A stretch of DNA of 64,000 nucleotides, taken from Melittangium boletus DSM 14713 (lineage in GTDB: Bacteria; Myxococcota; Myxococcia; Myxococcales; Myxococcaceae). The notes beneath the pieces were generated by a model, which was given only the letters and a program-made list of their open reading frames with translations, was not told where the DNA came from and did no database searches. Every line of letters starts with the position of its first letter. The stretch's first letter is position 1. The stretch lies in the NCBI RefSeq assembly GCF_002305855.1, contig NZ_CP022163.1, positions 248,292-312,291 of the forward strand, read 5' to 3'. Below are positions 18,116 to 27,218 of the stretch, one piece after another. The translations under genes and the position numbers were made by a program.

Positions 18116-19153
18116 GTGGACACATTGAAACAAAGACTCCTGGCCGCAACACTCGCGCTGTCCTCACTTGCGGGCTGTGCCACCGTTCCAAGGCTCCAGC
18201 TGTGCGAGGCGGAGGTCACCCCTCGCAAACGCTCCTTTCCCACGCCGGAGACGTGGTTCGCCCTGCTGCTCCATGGCTTCGACGAGAAGCAGGGTGTGGC
18301 GCCTCGTCCTTCCGTGGACTGCTCGGGAGCTCCCGTGGCCTGGGAAGAGCCCGCGGCGGATGAGTGCGTAGAGGCGGGTCCCCAGCCCATGCCGTTGCCG
18401 CCCAAGGAGCGGCTGACCGAAGAGGATCTGGTGTTGGAGACGATCCAGGCCAACCAGAGACTGGCGTGGATCATCACCCGGCGCTTCAGCAATGGTGAGG
18501 GACTCGGCCCCGTCGCCATGGTGGAGACGACGAAGAGGGGGTTCACGGTCAGGGCCCTGGGCTCCCTGCGGGGCATGACTCAGAACGCCCGGCTGCGAAT
18601 GGAGCACGTGGGCAACACGGACTTGCTGGTAGCCGAAGGGGATGCATGCACCCAGCAGGAACCCGTGGTCTGCCGGAGAGCCGCTCGCATCCTTCCACTC
18701 CGCGGCGGGCGCTTCTTCTCGGAGGCGGTGTCCGGCGCGGACAGGACTTGCCTGGGCGCCGCCTGGTTCCCGCTTAGCCAGGAACAAGTGCTCGAGCTCC
18801 CCAACGGCTGGCGCCGCAAGTTCGAGTTGACGTCGACGCTCACCTTCGGGGCTGATGCCATCACCATCCAGGAACAGGTGGCGGTGAGCGACTCGGATCC
18901 CAAGCAACCGTCGATTCCCGAGCGGCTCTTCCGCCGCGCCCAGAACGAGCGGAAGCTGAAGGTGGAAGATAATGTGCTGGAGGGCACCGTACCCTCTCTC
19001 TGGATACGCATGGTGGGGCAACAACTGGCTGCTGGCGCCAAACCCCTGCCCGACAAGCCCACCGTGTCCCAGGACGAGAAGGCGACGGGCTACGTGAAGA
19101 AGCCCGACGCACTTCTCAAGAGCGATAAGGTGACAGCTCAGGACCAACCCTGA
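18116..19153 (+). CDS. Uncharacterised lipoprotein at the end of the T6SS operon
   Basis: The 345-aa product starts with a clear lipoprotein signal (LLAATLALSSLAGC, lipidated Cys about residue 21). The rest has no domain I recognise. It contains several cysteines, an ANQRLAWIITRRFSNGEGLG segment, an RMEHVGNTDLLVAEGD segment that reads like beta strands, and a basic LFRRAQNERKLKVED region. The GTG start is 21 nt after clpV, so it is probably co-transcribed with the T6SS genes. Lipoproteins in this position in other T6SS loci often belong to the cell-envelope part of the machine; that role is inference here. The next gene converges on it from 12 nt away, so the operon ends here. Confidence 0.75.
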   Translation: MDTLKQRLLAATLALSSLAGCATVPRLQLCEAEVTPRKRSFPTPETWFALLLHGFDEKQGVAPRPSVDCSGAPVAWEEPAADECVEAGPQPMPLPPKERLTEEDLVLETIQANQRLAWIITRRFSNGEGLGPVAMVETTKRGFTVRALGSLRGMTQNARLRMEHVGNTDLLVAEGDACTQQEPVVCRRAARILPLRGGRFFSEAVSGADRTCLGAAWFPLSQEQVLELPNGWRRKFELTSTLTFGADAITIQEQVAVSDSDPKQPSIPERLFRRAQNERKLKVEDNVLEGTVPSLWIRMVGQQLAAGAKPLPDKPTVSQDEKATGYVKKPDALLKSDKVTAQDQP

Positions 19154-19165
19154 GCTCGCGCCCGC

Positions 19166-19846
19166 TCAACCCGCAGTGAGGCCCTTGCGAAGAGCTTGGA
19201 CAGAGGGAACAGGAGCGGCCGGGTCGATAGACACCTGGCCTGTATCCCCATCCAAGAATGCCGCCATGGTCCGCCCCCTGGAGAACCGCACCCGTGCGAT
19301 ACGCCGGAGGCTGTCGCGCCCGTTGGGCTCCCGACCAATGAGACGCAGCGCATGCGCCACCGCGTTCATCGCGTCCTCCAGTGCCCGTCGCCCGGGCTCG
19401 GTATCCAGCTCAACCCAGTCTACCTCGAAGCGCAACGGCTTGCCGCCGAGTTGCGCCTCACCGGGCCAGAATTGCTCGGTGAGTCCCTTGGACAGCGTCT
19501 CCGAATACTGCAACAAGTCATCCCGTCCGAGCGTGGCTCGGACCAGGAAAGGCACTTGGTTGAGGAGCGCCGGAGAGTCGACCGACACGGCGATGACGGA
19601 GGAGAACTCCACATACGTCACCGAGTCGCCACGCGACAGCAGCCCCTCCTTCGTGCTCGCCAGGAGAATCGCCTCCCGAGGGAGATAGTCCAGAAGCATG
19701 CCCGACAGACGGATTCCCTGGGCCAGGTGCAAGGTGAGAGTGAAGGTCGGCACCTCTTCCCCCGCGCGCCCACGAGCCACCTGGGCGGCAAGCACATCCA
19801 GCATCTTCTCCACACGCCGTGCAACCAGCCGCTGAACACCCTCCAT
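19166..19846 (-). CDS. Uncharacterised protein downstream of the VgrG1 effector-immunity pair
   Basis: A 226-aa soluble protein without signal peptide or membrane span. I do not recognise a family. The first 40 residues look helical (LVARRVEKMLDVLAAQVARG). A strand-rich part follows (TFTLTLHLAQGIRLSGMLLD, AILLAS, YVEFSSVIAVSVDS) whose spacing superficially recalls a small beta-barrel of the Sm/LSm type. It then has a helical middle and ends with FLDGDTGQVSIDPAAPVPSV. AGGAG lies 6 nt before the ATG. It follows the Imm50-like gene by 82 nt on the same strand and probably shares the vgrG1 transcript. It could be a second immunity factor, an adaptor or a regulator; nothing in the sequence decides this. 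Confidence 0.65.
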   Translation of the reverse strand: MEGVQRLVARRVEKMLDVLAAQVARGRAGEEVPTFTLTLHLAQGIRLSGMLLDYLPREAILLASTKEGLLSRGDSVTYVEFSSVIAVSVDSPALLNQVPFLVRATLGRDDLLQYSETLSKGLTEQFWPGEAQLGGKPLRFEVDWVELDTEPGRRALEDAMNAVAHALRLIGREPNGRDSLRRIARVRFSRGRTMAAFLDGDTGQVSIDPAAPVPSVQALRKGLTAG

Positions 19847-19928
19847 GCCGTTCTCCTGAGATCAAAAGCCTAAACTTGCCCGAAGCAGCGAGCCTTATCA
19901 TATAGCTAGCGGGGACATCCTGGCGTGG

Positions 19929-20318
19929 CTACTCGCCTGCCTGATAGCCCTCTACCTTCGCAATCGTGAAGAACTCGAACTCTGTTTCCAGCTGACAGCT
20001 GGACGACTGGAGTCGCAGCTGCCTTCTGTTCGCATCCAGTGGAACAATGGAAAGGTTGACCTCGTTCTGTGTCGACCACCCCGAGACCTTGAGCCCATTC
20101 AGACCATAGAAGTGCAGCTCAATCATGACGCGATTGAATTGCTGCCGAGCCCAGCGTGCTGGGATAACCTCTGGAAACTCGGTCGGATGGAAGTGAAGAC
20201 GCAAGGCCGGGCCATCCTCCATGAGGCTCAATACAGACAACCGAGTGCGCTGCAGGGGAGGGACGCTCTTGTAGATGGAGCTGATCGCCTGGGGGTTCTG
20301 TGCAAGCTGATGCCACAT
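19929..20318 (-). CDS. Imm50-like immunity protein
   Basis: The 129-aa product fits the Imm50 family of polymorphic-toxin immunity proteins: WHQLAQNPQAISSIYKSVP, LSLMEDGPALRLHFHPTEFP, then IPARWARQQFNRVMIELHFY and GLKVSGW. It has no signal peptide, so it acts in the cytoplasm, as expected for protection against a nuclease. It starts 13 nt downstream of the stop of the HNH-type toxin gene, with GGAG 9-12 nt before its ATG. Toxin and immunity order and spacing support the pairing. It also contains strand-rich repeats (VNLSIVPLDANRRQLRLQS) that fit a compact beta-rich fold. The cognate relation is inference from position. Confidence 0.72.
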   Translation of the reverse strand: MWHQLAQNPQAISSIYKSVPPLQRTRLSVLSLMEDGPALRLHFHPTEFPEVIPARWARQQFNRVMIELHFYGLNGLKVSGWSTQNEVNLSIVPLDANRRQLRLQSSSCQLETEFEFFTIAKVEGYQAGE

Positions 20319-20331
20319 GATGGTTCATCTC

Positions 20332-20769
20332 CTATTTTTCGAAAGGATAATGCGCGGCCGTGCCTGGTACTTTTCCATTCCGGGTGTCGATCGCGGGCCT
20401 GACATTCAAGTGGGGACCTTGGTCGCCGACACCTCCCGGTTCTCCGAACTGGTGTCCACTGCTGTGATCCTGGATGACGATCTCTTTCCCGTCAGCGCGC
20501 TTGTAGTGATACTCGCGCGTCATGATAGGCTTTCCATTTTTATCCTTGATGGTTCTGCCAAATTTATCCATCATTGGAACTTCAGTGTCCACGCGCTCAG
20601 GCTGCTGGCGCTTGGGGATCCCTGCGTCTCGCTTTGCTTTTTTGAATGCCCCCGTCCGACCTGGAGGCTGCTCGTTGACCACGGGAGCTTTTTTCAAACT
20701 GACGGGCTTGCCCGGCCTGCTGCCTCCCTGTAAGAGCTTGATTGCCGCGCCCTTGAAGATCGTGCTCAT
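20332..20769 (-). CDS. Small HNH/EndoVII-type nuclease toxin (Tox-HNH-EHHH-like), T6SS effector
   Basis: The 145-aa product is almost entirely a toxin domain. Residues 80-140 match the HNH/endonuclease VII superfamily toxins with a conserved glutamate and three histidines: REYHY (E86), QDHSSGHQFGE (H102, H106), GDQGPHLNVRP (H120), then the NGKVPGTAAHYPF tail. The first 55 residues are basic and low-complexity (GGSRPGKPVSLKKAPV, TGAFKKAKRDAGIPK) and replace the Rhs or other long delivery domains often seen upstream of such toxins. The gene starts 2 nt after the vgrG1 stop, so VgrG1 is the obvious carrier. The substrate would be DNA in the target cell, by family analogy. Its DNA is visibly less GC-rich than the T6SS genes. 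Confidence 0.78.
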   Translation of the reverse strand: MSTIFKGAAIKLLQGGSRPGKPVSLKKAPVVNEQPPGRTGAFKKAKRDAGIPKRQQPERVDTEVPMMDKFGRTIKDKNGKPIMTREYHYKRADGKEIVIQDHSSGHQFGEPGGVGDQGPHLNVRPAIDTRNGKVPGTAAHYPFEK

Positions 20770-20771
20770 GG

Positions 20772-22958
20772 CTAGTCCTCAAGGGTGATATTGTTGCCGA
20801 AAAGCTGGACCTTTCCGGATTTCTCAATCTGCATTGCCAGCTTGCCGTTCACGACGAGGATGAACTTGTCCGCCTTCAACGCGAAAGACTTGGCAAGTAC
20901 CGCTGCGACATCCTCGGCTTCCGCGTAGGACTGTCCGGAAATCTCCTCATTGAGGTCCTTACCTGTGGTCAAGGATGCCTGCTCCTTGACCTGGGACTGG
21001 AAGTTGCCCCCAACTTTTATCTCCTTGTCCCCGGCAATGATTTCTTGGCGGCTCTCGTCGATGTGTTCCTTGAGAGTACCACCTACCTCTATGGAGTTGA
21101 GACCTCCGACCGCCTCGTTCATGTCGAGTTCGACGCTGACGTCATACATGGCGCCAATGGTGAGCGCCTTGGCCGCCCCTACTACATCCAAGGCCGCCTG
21201 AGCGATGGAGACATCGCGACATTGGGCGACACTGATGGACTGGTTGCCCTCCACCGTTTCGTCGTGGCTGCCAGCGGTCGCGGTGGCGCGATTGCCTCGC
21301 ACCTGGAGCGTCTGGTTAGCATCTATCAGGCTGCTATCATCGAGCATCACATCGAGGCGTTGGTTGCCCTCCACCGTGATAGCGCGGTCCTTTTTCACCA
21401 GTAGGTCTTCATACCCTCGGACCTGTTGACCTTTGTCGTTCTCCGTGACGAGTTCCTCGTCTTTCTGCCCATGGACGAAGATTTCCTCCTCCCCGGCCAA
21501 GTCTTCGATGCGGAACTCGTTGAAGCCATTACTGCCCAGGCTGGAGGCACTTTTCAGGGTGGACTTGGTCTTCTCGTCCGGCAAGGCGTAGGGTGTCGAA
21601 TTGACTCCGTTGTACACCGTGCCAGCAATCAGTGGCCGATCCGGGTTTCCCTCCAGGAAGCGCACCACCACCTCCTGCCCGATTCGCGGCAGGTACAGCG
21701 CTCCCCACGCGGTTCCACCCCATGCCTGGCCTACGCGAACCCAGCACGAGGCCTTGTCGTCCCGCTTCCCCTCCCGATCCCAGTGGAACTGAACCTTGAT
21801 CCGACCGTGCTCATCGGTGTGGAGCTCCTCTCCCGAGGGCCCCACCACCGTCGCCGTTTGAATCCCAGCCAATCTTGGCACGTCCGTCGTCCGAGGCGGA
21901 CGGAAGGGCACGCGAGCCGGCATGCACTTGAATCGGCACTGGTATAGGCCGCCCAAAGCCTCGTGGCCGCCCGGCATTTCCGGCTGCCAGCCGGAGTGCA
22001 CGACCTCCACCACCGAGTACTCGCCAGCATGACGGCCATCGTCCTCGACTTGGAAGCGGAAGCCAGGAGTAAGGCTCGGTGCCACGCCCTCCCCCACCAG
22101 GGAGCGCGCGGCCTGCACCGCCTCCTCAAGACGCACCTTCGCAGTGGCCCTACCCACCGCGGGCGCTACGTACTCACCCGGGTAGTCGTACACCTCCAAT
22201 GAACTCTGCCCCTCCCCGCTCGTCGCCTTGCCCGACATATCCAGCGTGGGCTTCTCGAAGTCGTAGTCCTTGAGGTGCACCGCTCCGGACCTCAACCGAT
22301 GCACGCGCTCCAACGCATGAAGGTACTCCCCTTCCTCCACCCGTTCATCCTTCTCTCGTACGGGCAGCGCCAAACCGCCCGGCAAGGCCTCGTGCACGTT
22401 GGGCGCGTCCCCTACCACCAGTTCATGTCCCTCTTCCGTGTGCGCAAAGAAGTAGAAGAGGCCCTCCCACTCCATCAGTCGGCTGAGAAAGGCGAAGTCT
22501 GTCTCTCGGTACTGTGTGCAGTATTCGCGCGGCTCGTAGCTGCGGCTCAAGCGCAGTTCCACTTTCAGTCCCGCCTCTCCCAGCACGGCCTTGAGGATGT
22601 CGGGTACGGTCTTCCCCTGGAAGATGCGGCTGCGCCTCACCAGCGTGAGCCGCCAAAGCCTGGGCACGATCCATGCCCGATAGCGCCAGCGCCCTCCTTG
22701 AGGGCCCAGCATCTCCACCCGGCACACCATGCCGTGCACCTGCCTCGTGCGCCCCCCGCGCACTTCCACGGTCAGCAGCGCATCGACCCCTATCAGCGAC
22801 TCAGTATCCAGGGGGTCCTCGCCTGTAGGATGGAAGTCCACCCGAAACTCGTACAGGCGACTCAATCCCTCCATCCCGTCGAGGCGATCGACGGCGAGCG
22901 ACTCCACACCGAATGAGCCTGCCTGAAACGTGAAGGCGGTCCCTTGGGTCTGCGTCAT
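20772..22958 (-). CDS. vgrG: Type VI spike protein VgrG1 (TssI)
   Basis: VgrG trimers cap the Hcp tube. The 728-aa product has the gp27-like part (SLAVDRLDGMEGLSRLYEFR, WRLTLVRRSRIFQGKTVPDI, REYCTQYRETDFAFLSRLME) and the gp5-like part ([52 protein letters not shown]). A long C-terminal beta-helix of VE-/V-G-type repeats follows (about residues 540-728). There is no extra C-terminal toxin domain, so cargo must bind non-covalently; the next gene, 2 nt downstream, encodes a nuclease toxin. I chose the ATG at 22958, behind a run of nine G. An in-frame ATG four codons upstream (22970) leaves no room for a ribosome binding site. It is divergent from vgrG2 across about 210 bp. Confidence 0.95.
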   Translation of the reverse strand: MTQTQGTAFTFQAGSFGVESLAVDRLDGMEGLSRLYEFRVDFHPTGEDPLDTESLIGVDALLTVEVRGGRTRQVHGMVCRVEMLGPQGGRWRYRAWIVPRLWRLTLVRRSRIFQGKTVPDILKAVLGEAGLKVELRLSRSYEPREYCTQYRETDFAFLSRLMEWEGLFYFFAHTEEGHELVVGDAPNVHEALPGGLALPVREKDERVEEGEYLHALERVHRLRSGAVHLKDYDFEKPTLDMSGKATSGEGQSSLEVYDYPGEYVAPAVGRATAKVRLEEAVQAARSLVGEGVAPSLTPGFRFQVEDDGRHAGEYSVVEVVHSGWQPEMPGGHEALGGLYQCRFKCMPARVPFRPPRTTDVPRLAGIQTATVVGPSGEELHTDEHGRIKVQFHWDREGKRDDKASCWVRVGQAWGGTAWGALYLPRIGQEVVVRFLEGNPDRPLIAGTVYNGVNSTPYALPDEKTKSTLKSASSLGSNGFNEFRIEDLAGEEEIFVHGQKDEELVTENDKGQQVRGYEDLLVKKDRAITVEGNQRLDVMLDDSSLIDANQTLQVRGNRATATAGSHDETVEGNQSISVAQCRDVSIAQAALDVVGAAKALTIGAMYDVSVELDMNEAVGGLNSIEVGGTLKEHIDESRQEIIAGDKEIKVGGNFQSQVKEQASLTTGKDLNEEISGQSYAEAEDVAAVLAKSFALKADKFILVVNGKLAMQIEKSGKVQLFGNNITLED

Positions 22959-23170
22959 GCCCCCCCCCATTCTCCAAGAACACTGCGAGGCCAGTGCTCC
23001 GAAATTCGTGAACCCTGGAGATTACTCCTACGGGCTCCTCGGTTGAACACCCTTTCGTCACGAAAACACAAGCTGGAGCAACATCGGCCCATTTGATCGG
23101 CACTCCATTGCGCGAAGGTGTCCAGGCGTGCTTTGAAGCCAGCTGAACCCATGAAACGAGGGGGGACTTC

Positions 23171-25435
23171 GTGATCGCGAGTGCCGCACTTTTGGCCAAC
23201 CAGGCCGAATTCGAGTTCCAGGTCGGATCACATGCGGCGGGAGAGCTCGCTGTCGTGGGCTTCGAGGCCAACGAGTTCCTTTCCCAGCCCTACTCCGTCG
23301 AGGTGACCCTGGCGGCTCCGCCAGACATGGAAGTAGATGACAAGGCCCTGCTGGGCCAGAGCGCTCTCCTGACGGTGCAGCTCGGAGACGGAACAGCACG
23401 CTTCTTCCAAGGCATCGTGGCACGCATCTCCCGGTGGGATGCTGGCCGGGCTCCCGAACAGCAGCGCCACCGTATCACGGTGGTCCCTCGTCTGTGGACG
23501 CTCCGGCATACCCGCCGCAGCCGCATCTTCCAGGAGATGACCGTTCCGGACATCGTCCACAAGGTGCTCGGCGAGGCCATGGTGGAGCATAAGCTGTCGC
23601 TCAACGGCTCCTACCGTCCCCGCAATTACTGCGTGCAGTACCGCGAGTCGGACCTGGAGTTCGTGCATCGGCTTCTCGAGGAAGAGGGCATCCTCTACTA
23701 CTTCGAGCACACCGAGGACGCTCACCTGATGGTGCTCAGCGACGCATCCCTGACCTGTCCGGCGATGGCCGGAGATGCCCGCCTCGTCTTCCGTGAGCGG
23801 AGCAAGATGGTGGCGAGGAGCGAAGCCGTGCATGCATTCTCCTCGCAAGTGCAGGTGCAGCCCGGCGCGGTGGCACTGCGAGACTTCAACTTCGTGCAGC
23901 CCGGGCAGGATCTCACCGTCACCACCCAGGCCGACGAGGGTGAGGCGGCCCTCGAGATCTACGACTATCCCGCCCGATACGAGGACCCTGGCGCGGGCAA
24001 GGTGCTCGCCAAGGTGCGCCTGGAGGAACTGCGCGCGCGCGTGGAGCAACTGGAGGGAGCCAGCAACTGCCGGCGCCTGTGCACGGGCCATACCTTCGAA
24101 CTGGACGAGCATCCAGTGGGAGCGCTCAACCGAGGATACCTCGTGCGCTCCATCAGGCACGTGGGCCGCCAGCCCGAGGTCCTCACCTTCGAGCAGGCGC
24201 AGCCCGACGAGAAGCAGGCCTATCACAACGAATTCACCTGTCTGCCCGCACGGGTGCCCTTCCGCCCTCCCCAGGACACCCACCGCCCCTTCATCGCGGG
24301 CGCCCAAACTGCCATGGTCGTGGGGCCCCCAGGCGAGGAGATCCACACAGATGAACACGGTCGGATCAAGGTCCAGTTCCACTGGGATCGTGAGGGCAAG
24401 GGGGATGACAAGAGTTCCTGCTGGATCCGCGTGAGCCAGGCCTGGGCTGGACCAGGCTGGGGCGCCCTCTACCTGCCGCGCATCGGTCAGGAAGTGGTGG
24501 TGGAGTTCCTCGAGGGGGATCCCGACCGCCCCATCGTCACCGGGAGCGTCTACAACGGCCAGAACCCGCCTCCCATCGAACTGCCCGGAGACAAGACCCA
24601 GAGCACACTGCGCTCCAGTTCCAGCCCAGGAGGCAACGGCTACAACGAGCTGCGCATCGAGGATGCCGCGGGCGAGGAGCAGATCTACCTTCACGCACAG
24701 AAGGACTTCCAGATCGTCGTGGAGAACGACAAGGCACAGGAGGTCCGCGGCAACGAGACGCTGCTGGTGAAGAAGGACCGCAGCCGAACCATCGAGGGTT
24801 CCCAATCCCTGGAGGTGAAGAAGAACGACGACTCCGTGATTGGCGGTAACCAGAGCTTGGAGGTGGTGAAGGATCGCTCGACAACGGTGACGGGCAATCA
24901 TACCGAGTCCGTGGTGGGGGATCAGTCCATCGAGGTAGAGGGAAACCAGAGCGTGTCGGTGTCACTGGCCTCGGTGGAGACGGTGGGTCTGGGAAAAATG
25001 CTCACCGTGGGCGGGGCCTATGCCGTCACGGTGGGTGGAGCGCTCAACCAACTGGTGGGAGGTCTCAAGTCCGAGCAGGTGGGCGGCGCCAAGGTGGAGA
25101 TGGTGGGGGCAAAGAAGTCCGAGACCGTCAAGGGCTCGCGGACCCTTCAGGTAGGAGGAGACATGTCAGAGCAGGTCGACAAATCCCGTACCCTCAAGGT
25201 GGGAAAGGACCTGCTGTTGAGCGTGGGAGGCAAGCTCAACCACGCCGTCAAGGATTCCTACACGCTCTCAGCCAAGGAACTGTCGCTGGTCGCCCAAGAA
25301 CAGTTCACCCTCAAGGTCGGATCCGCCACCCTGCAGGTGAAGAAGAATGGAGACGTGGTCATCAAAGGCGCGAAAATTGAACTCACCGCTAGCGGGGATG
25401 TGATCATCAAGGGCTCGAAGATTTCGGATAATTAG
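23171..25435 (+). CDS. vgrG: Type VI spike protein VgrG2 (TssI)
   Basis: The second VgrG, 754 aa. It has the same architecture as its divergent neighbour: gp27-like region with [20 protein letters not shown], gp5-like region with [20 protein letters not shown] and [20 protein letters not shown], and a beta-helix tail with repeated V-GG-type turns (about residues 560-754) ending [14 protein letters not shown]. The gp5 core is close to VgrG1, while the N-terminal region and the tail differ, which fits two spikes for different cargo. GTG start with GAGGGGGG 5-12 nt upstream. It is followed by DUF2169, PAAR-like and HEAT-repeat genes, the usual helper set for loading effectors on a VgrG. Confidence 0.95.
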   Translation: MIASAALLANQAEFEFQVGSHAAGELAVVGFEANEFLSQPYSVEVTLAAPPDMEVDDKALLGQSALLTVQLGDGTARFFQGIVARISRWDAGRAPEQQRHRITVVPRLWTLRHTRRSRIFQEMTVPDIVHKVLGEAMVEHKLSLNGSYRPRNYCVQYRESDLEFVHRLLEEEGILYYFEHTEDAHLMVLSDASLTCPAMAGDARLVFRERSKMVARSEAVHAFSSQVQVQPGAVALRDFNFVQPGQDLTVTTQADEGEAALEIYDYPARYEDPGAGKVLAKVRLEELRARVEQLEGASNCRRLCTGHTFELDEHPVGALNRGYLVRSIRHVGRQPEVLTFEQAQPDEKQAYHNEFTCLPARVPFRPPQDTHRPFIAGAQTAMVVGPPGEEIHTDEHGRIKVQFHWDREGKGDDKSSCWIRVSQAWAGPGWGALYLPRIGQEVVVEFLEGDPDRPIVTGSVYNGQNPPPIELPGDKTQSTLRSSSSPGGNGYNELRIEDAAGEEQIYLHAQKDFQIVVENDKAQEVRGNETLLVKKDRSRTIEGSQSLEVKKNDDSVIGGNQSLEVVKDRSTTVTGNHTESVVGDQSIEVEGNQSVSVSLASVETVGLGKMLTVGGAYAVTVGGALNQLVGGLKSEQVGGAKVEMVGAKKSETVKGSRTLQVGGDMSEQVDKSRTLKVGKDLLLSVGGKLNHAVKDSYTLSAKELSLVAQEQFTLKVGSATLQVKKNGDVVIKGAKIELTASGDVIIKGSKISDN

Positions 25436-25566
25436 GACTCCCCTGGGATCGCGAGAAGAAGGCGGGGCTTGAGAGTTTGAAACAGGCTTATGGCGGTCCT
25501 GGCTAATACACTGGCGCCCTCTCCCGACGACCGCATCTTTCCTTTCCAGGTGGGCACGTATACGTC

Positions 25567-26604
25567 ATGGGACATCCCTCTGTTGAGAATGAGACTCCTT
25601 TTGCCTTCGACACCATGGGCCTCTCGGACGAAGACGGACGTCCAGCGCTCCTGCTCGTTGTGAAGGCCACCTACTCCTTTGGTGACACCGGGTTACGGCT
25701 TGCTGAGGCGCAGGTGCCAGTGAACTGGCATGGCACGCCCTGGGGAAAGCCAGGTGAGTCCAGCTACAAATACGAAATGGAGAGTGCTCTTTTCAAGCCA
25801 GCGACGGACGTGGCCCTTGTCGGCCATGCGTACTCGCAGCAGAAGGGTGCTACCGAGACGGTGGTCGCGCTCCAGGTGGGACCGCTGAAGAAGGCCGTTC
25901 GAGTGATCGGCGAGCGCACATGGTTCAAGAGTCTGGGCCACGTGGCCGCGACGAAACCATTGCCCTTCGACAAGCTGCCCCTCACCTGGGAGCGCGCCTT
26001 TGGCGGCTGGGACCGGACGGACGCGGCACAGCCCTCCTTCGAGCCGAGCAATCCCGTGGGCACGGGCTTCCGCGCCAGTCCGCGCCACTTCGAGGAAGGA
26101 CTGAGATTGCCCAACCTGGAGGACCCTACAACGCCACTGCGCGAATTCGGTGAGAGGGTGATACCTGTGAATTTTGGCTTCACCTCGCCAGACTGGCGGC
26201 CACGAGCGAAGTACGCGGGCACCTATGACGAGGCATGGAACAAGGTGCGCAAACCGCTATTGCCCAGGGACTTCGACCGGCGCTTCTTCAATGCCGCCGC
26301 GCCGGGCCTCGTCGTCCCTGGCTATCTTCGGGGCAACGAGCCTGTCATCATCGCGGGTGCCTCACCGAAGGGTCGGCTTGCATTCCAACTCCCTGGGCAG
26401 GCCGTTCCAACTGTCACTGTGGAGTTGGTGGGTGCCAAGGACACGAAGCCCGAGATGCGTCTGGACACCGTCATCCTCGATACCGACGCAGAGCAGGTTC
26501 TGATGCTGTGGCGTGGGCACGTGGTGCTGAGCGATGGTGTCCACGACGTGCTAGGACTGCGTGTCACCGCCGAGGGTGTATCTCGGCCCAAGAGAAACCC
26601 TTGA
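25567..26604 (+). CDS. DUF2169-family T6SS-associated protein
   Basis: The 345-aa product is a DUF2169 protein: N-terminal ENETPFAFDTMGLSDEDGRP and LLVVKATYSF, then PLPFDKLPLTWERAFGGWDR, ASPRHFEEGLRLPNLEDP and a terminal PEMRLDTVILDTDAEQVLML-WRG segment. DUF2169 proteins are found beside VgrG, PAAR-like and effector genes in many bacteria and are thought to act as adaptors or chaperones that help load cargo on the spike; the mechanism is not established. It has no signal peptide. The gene lies 131 nt after vgrG2 and 133 nt before the PAAR-like gene on the same strand, so the set is probably one transcript. The start ATG has only a weak ribosome binding site. Confidence 0.88.
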   Translation: MGHPSVENETPFAFDTMGLSDEDGRPALLLVVKATYSFGDTGLRLAEAQVPVNWHGTPWGKPGESSYKYEMESALFKPATDVALVGHAYSQQKGATETVVALQVGPLKKAVRVIGERTWFKSLGHVAATKPLPFDKLPLTWERAFGGWDRTDAAQPSFEPSNPVGTGFRASPRHFEEGLRLPNLEDPTTPLREFGERVIPVNFGFTSPDWRPRAKYAGTYDEAWNKVRKPLLPRDFDRRFFNAAAPGLVVPGYLRGNEPVIIAGASPKGRLAFQLPGQAVPTVTVELVGAKDTKPEMRLDTVILDTDAEQVLMLWRGHVVLSDGVHDVLGLRVTAEGVSRPKRNP

Positions 26605-26737
26605 GCAGGCGTGCGGAACATCCTGCTTTCTTCGACTGACCCATCGCGTCGCCATGCACAGGACAGGACGTCTGCTCCGGTGGGTGCGCGCACCGCATGG
26701 CCTTAGTACGTTAATCTCCTTCTCGGAGGTGGTCCCC

Positions 26738-27199
26738 ATGCCCGTCAATATCGGTGTCGACAAAATGTCCGTCGTGACAAAGGACAGTGGTGGTGTCACT
26801 ACTGCATTCCCAGACGTGTGCAAAACCCCCAGCCCTGCCGGGCTCGTCCCCATTCCCTACCCCAACGTGGCCCAGTCCTCGGACACGGACAAGGGAACCA
26901 AGAAGGTGTCCGTGGGAGGCAACCCGGTGTGCGTGCAAGACTCGAATTTCAAAATCAGCACCGGCAACGAGGCAGGTACCGCCGGTGGCGTGGCATCCAG
27001 CAAAACGAAGGGCAAGGCCGAGTTCGTCAACTTCTCCTTCGACGTGAAGTTCGAGGGGAAGAACGTGGCGCGCGCTTTAGATTTGATGTTCCATAACGGC
27101 AAGAACACGCCCCCCTTTCCAGTCATGCAGGGCCCTGTCATCGCCATGGGCGGAAGTCCTGGAAAGCCCAAGTGCCTCATCTGCGAAAAGGACATCTAG
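26738..27199 (+). CDS. PAAR-like spike tip protein (DUF4150)
   Basis: The 153-aa product is a DUF4150 PAAR-like protein: VNIGVDKMSVVTKDSGGVTT, AFPDVCKTPSPAGLVPIPYP, then KKVSVGGNPVCVQDSNFKIS, EAGTAGGVASSKTKGKAEF, the FEGKNVARALDLMFHNGKNT stretch and a CLICEKDI end. PAAR proteins sharpen the VgrG tip and connect effectors to it. This one has no C-terminal toxin extension, so it works as a bare tip. ATG 26738 is preferred over upstream in-frame starts because GGAGGTGG lies 8 nt before it and the family begins at this methionine. The paired cysteines and His near the end may hold a metal as in classic PAAR tips, which is inference. Confidence 0.9.
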   Translation: MPVNIGVDKMSVVTKDSGGVTTAFPDVCKTPSPAGLVPIPYPNVAQSSDTDKGTKKVSVGGNPVCVQDSNFKISTGNEAGTAGGVASSKTKGKAEFVNFSFDVKFEGKNVARALDLMFHNGKNTPPFPVMQGPVIAMGGSPGKPKCLICEKDI

Positions 27200-27218
27200 G
27201 CAAGTTGCCTGGAACTCG

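Noticed and set aside
23097..23113. Possible sigma-54 site upstream of vgrG2 (CGGCACTCCATTGCG)
   Set aside because: The GG and GC doublets are one base too close together; spacing is essential for sigma-54, so I do not call it.
24690..25320. Repeated V-GG-type sequence in vgrG2 and vgrG1 3' parts
   Set aside because: It is the codon-level echo of the VgrG beta-helix, not a DNA repeat or CRISPR array; unit spacing and sequence vary.
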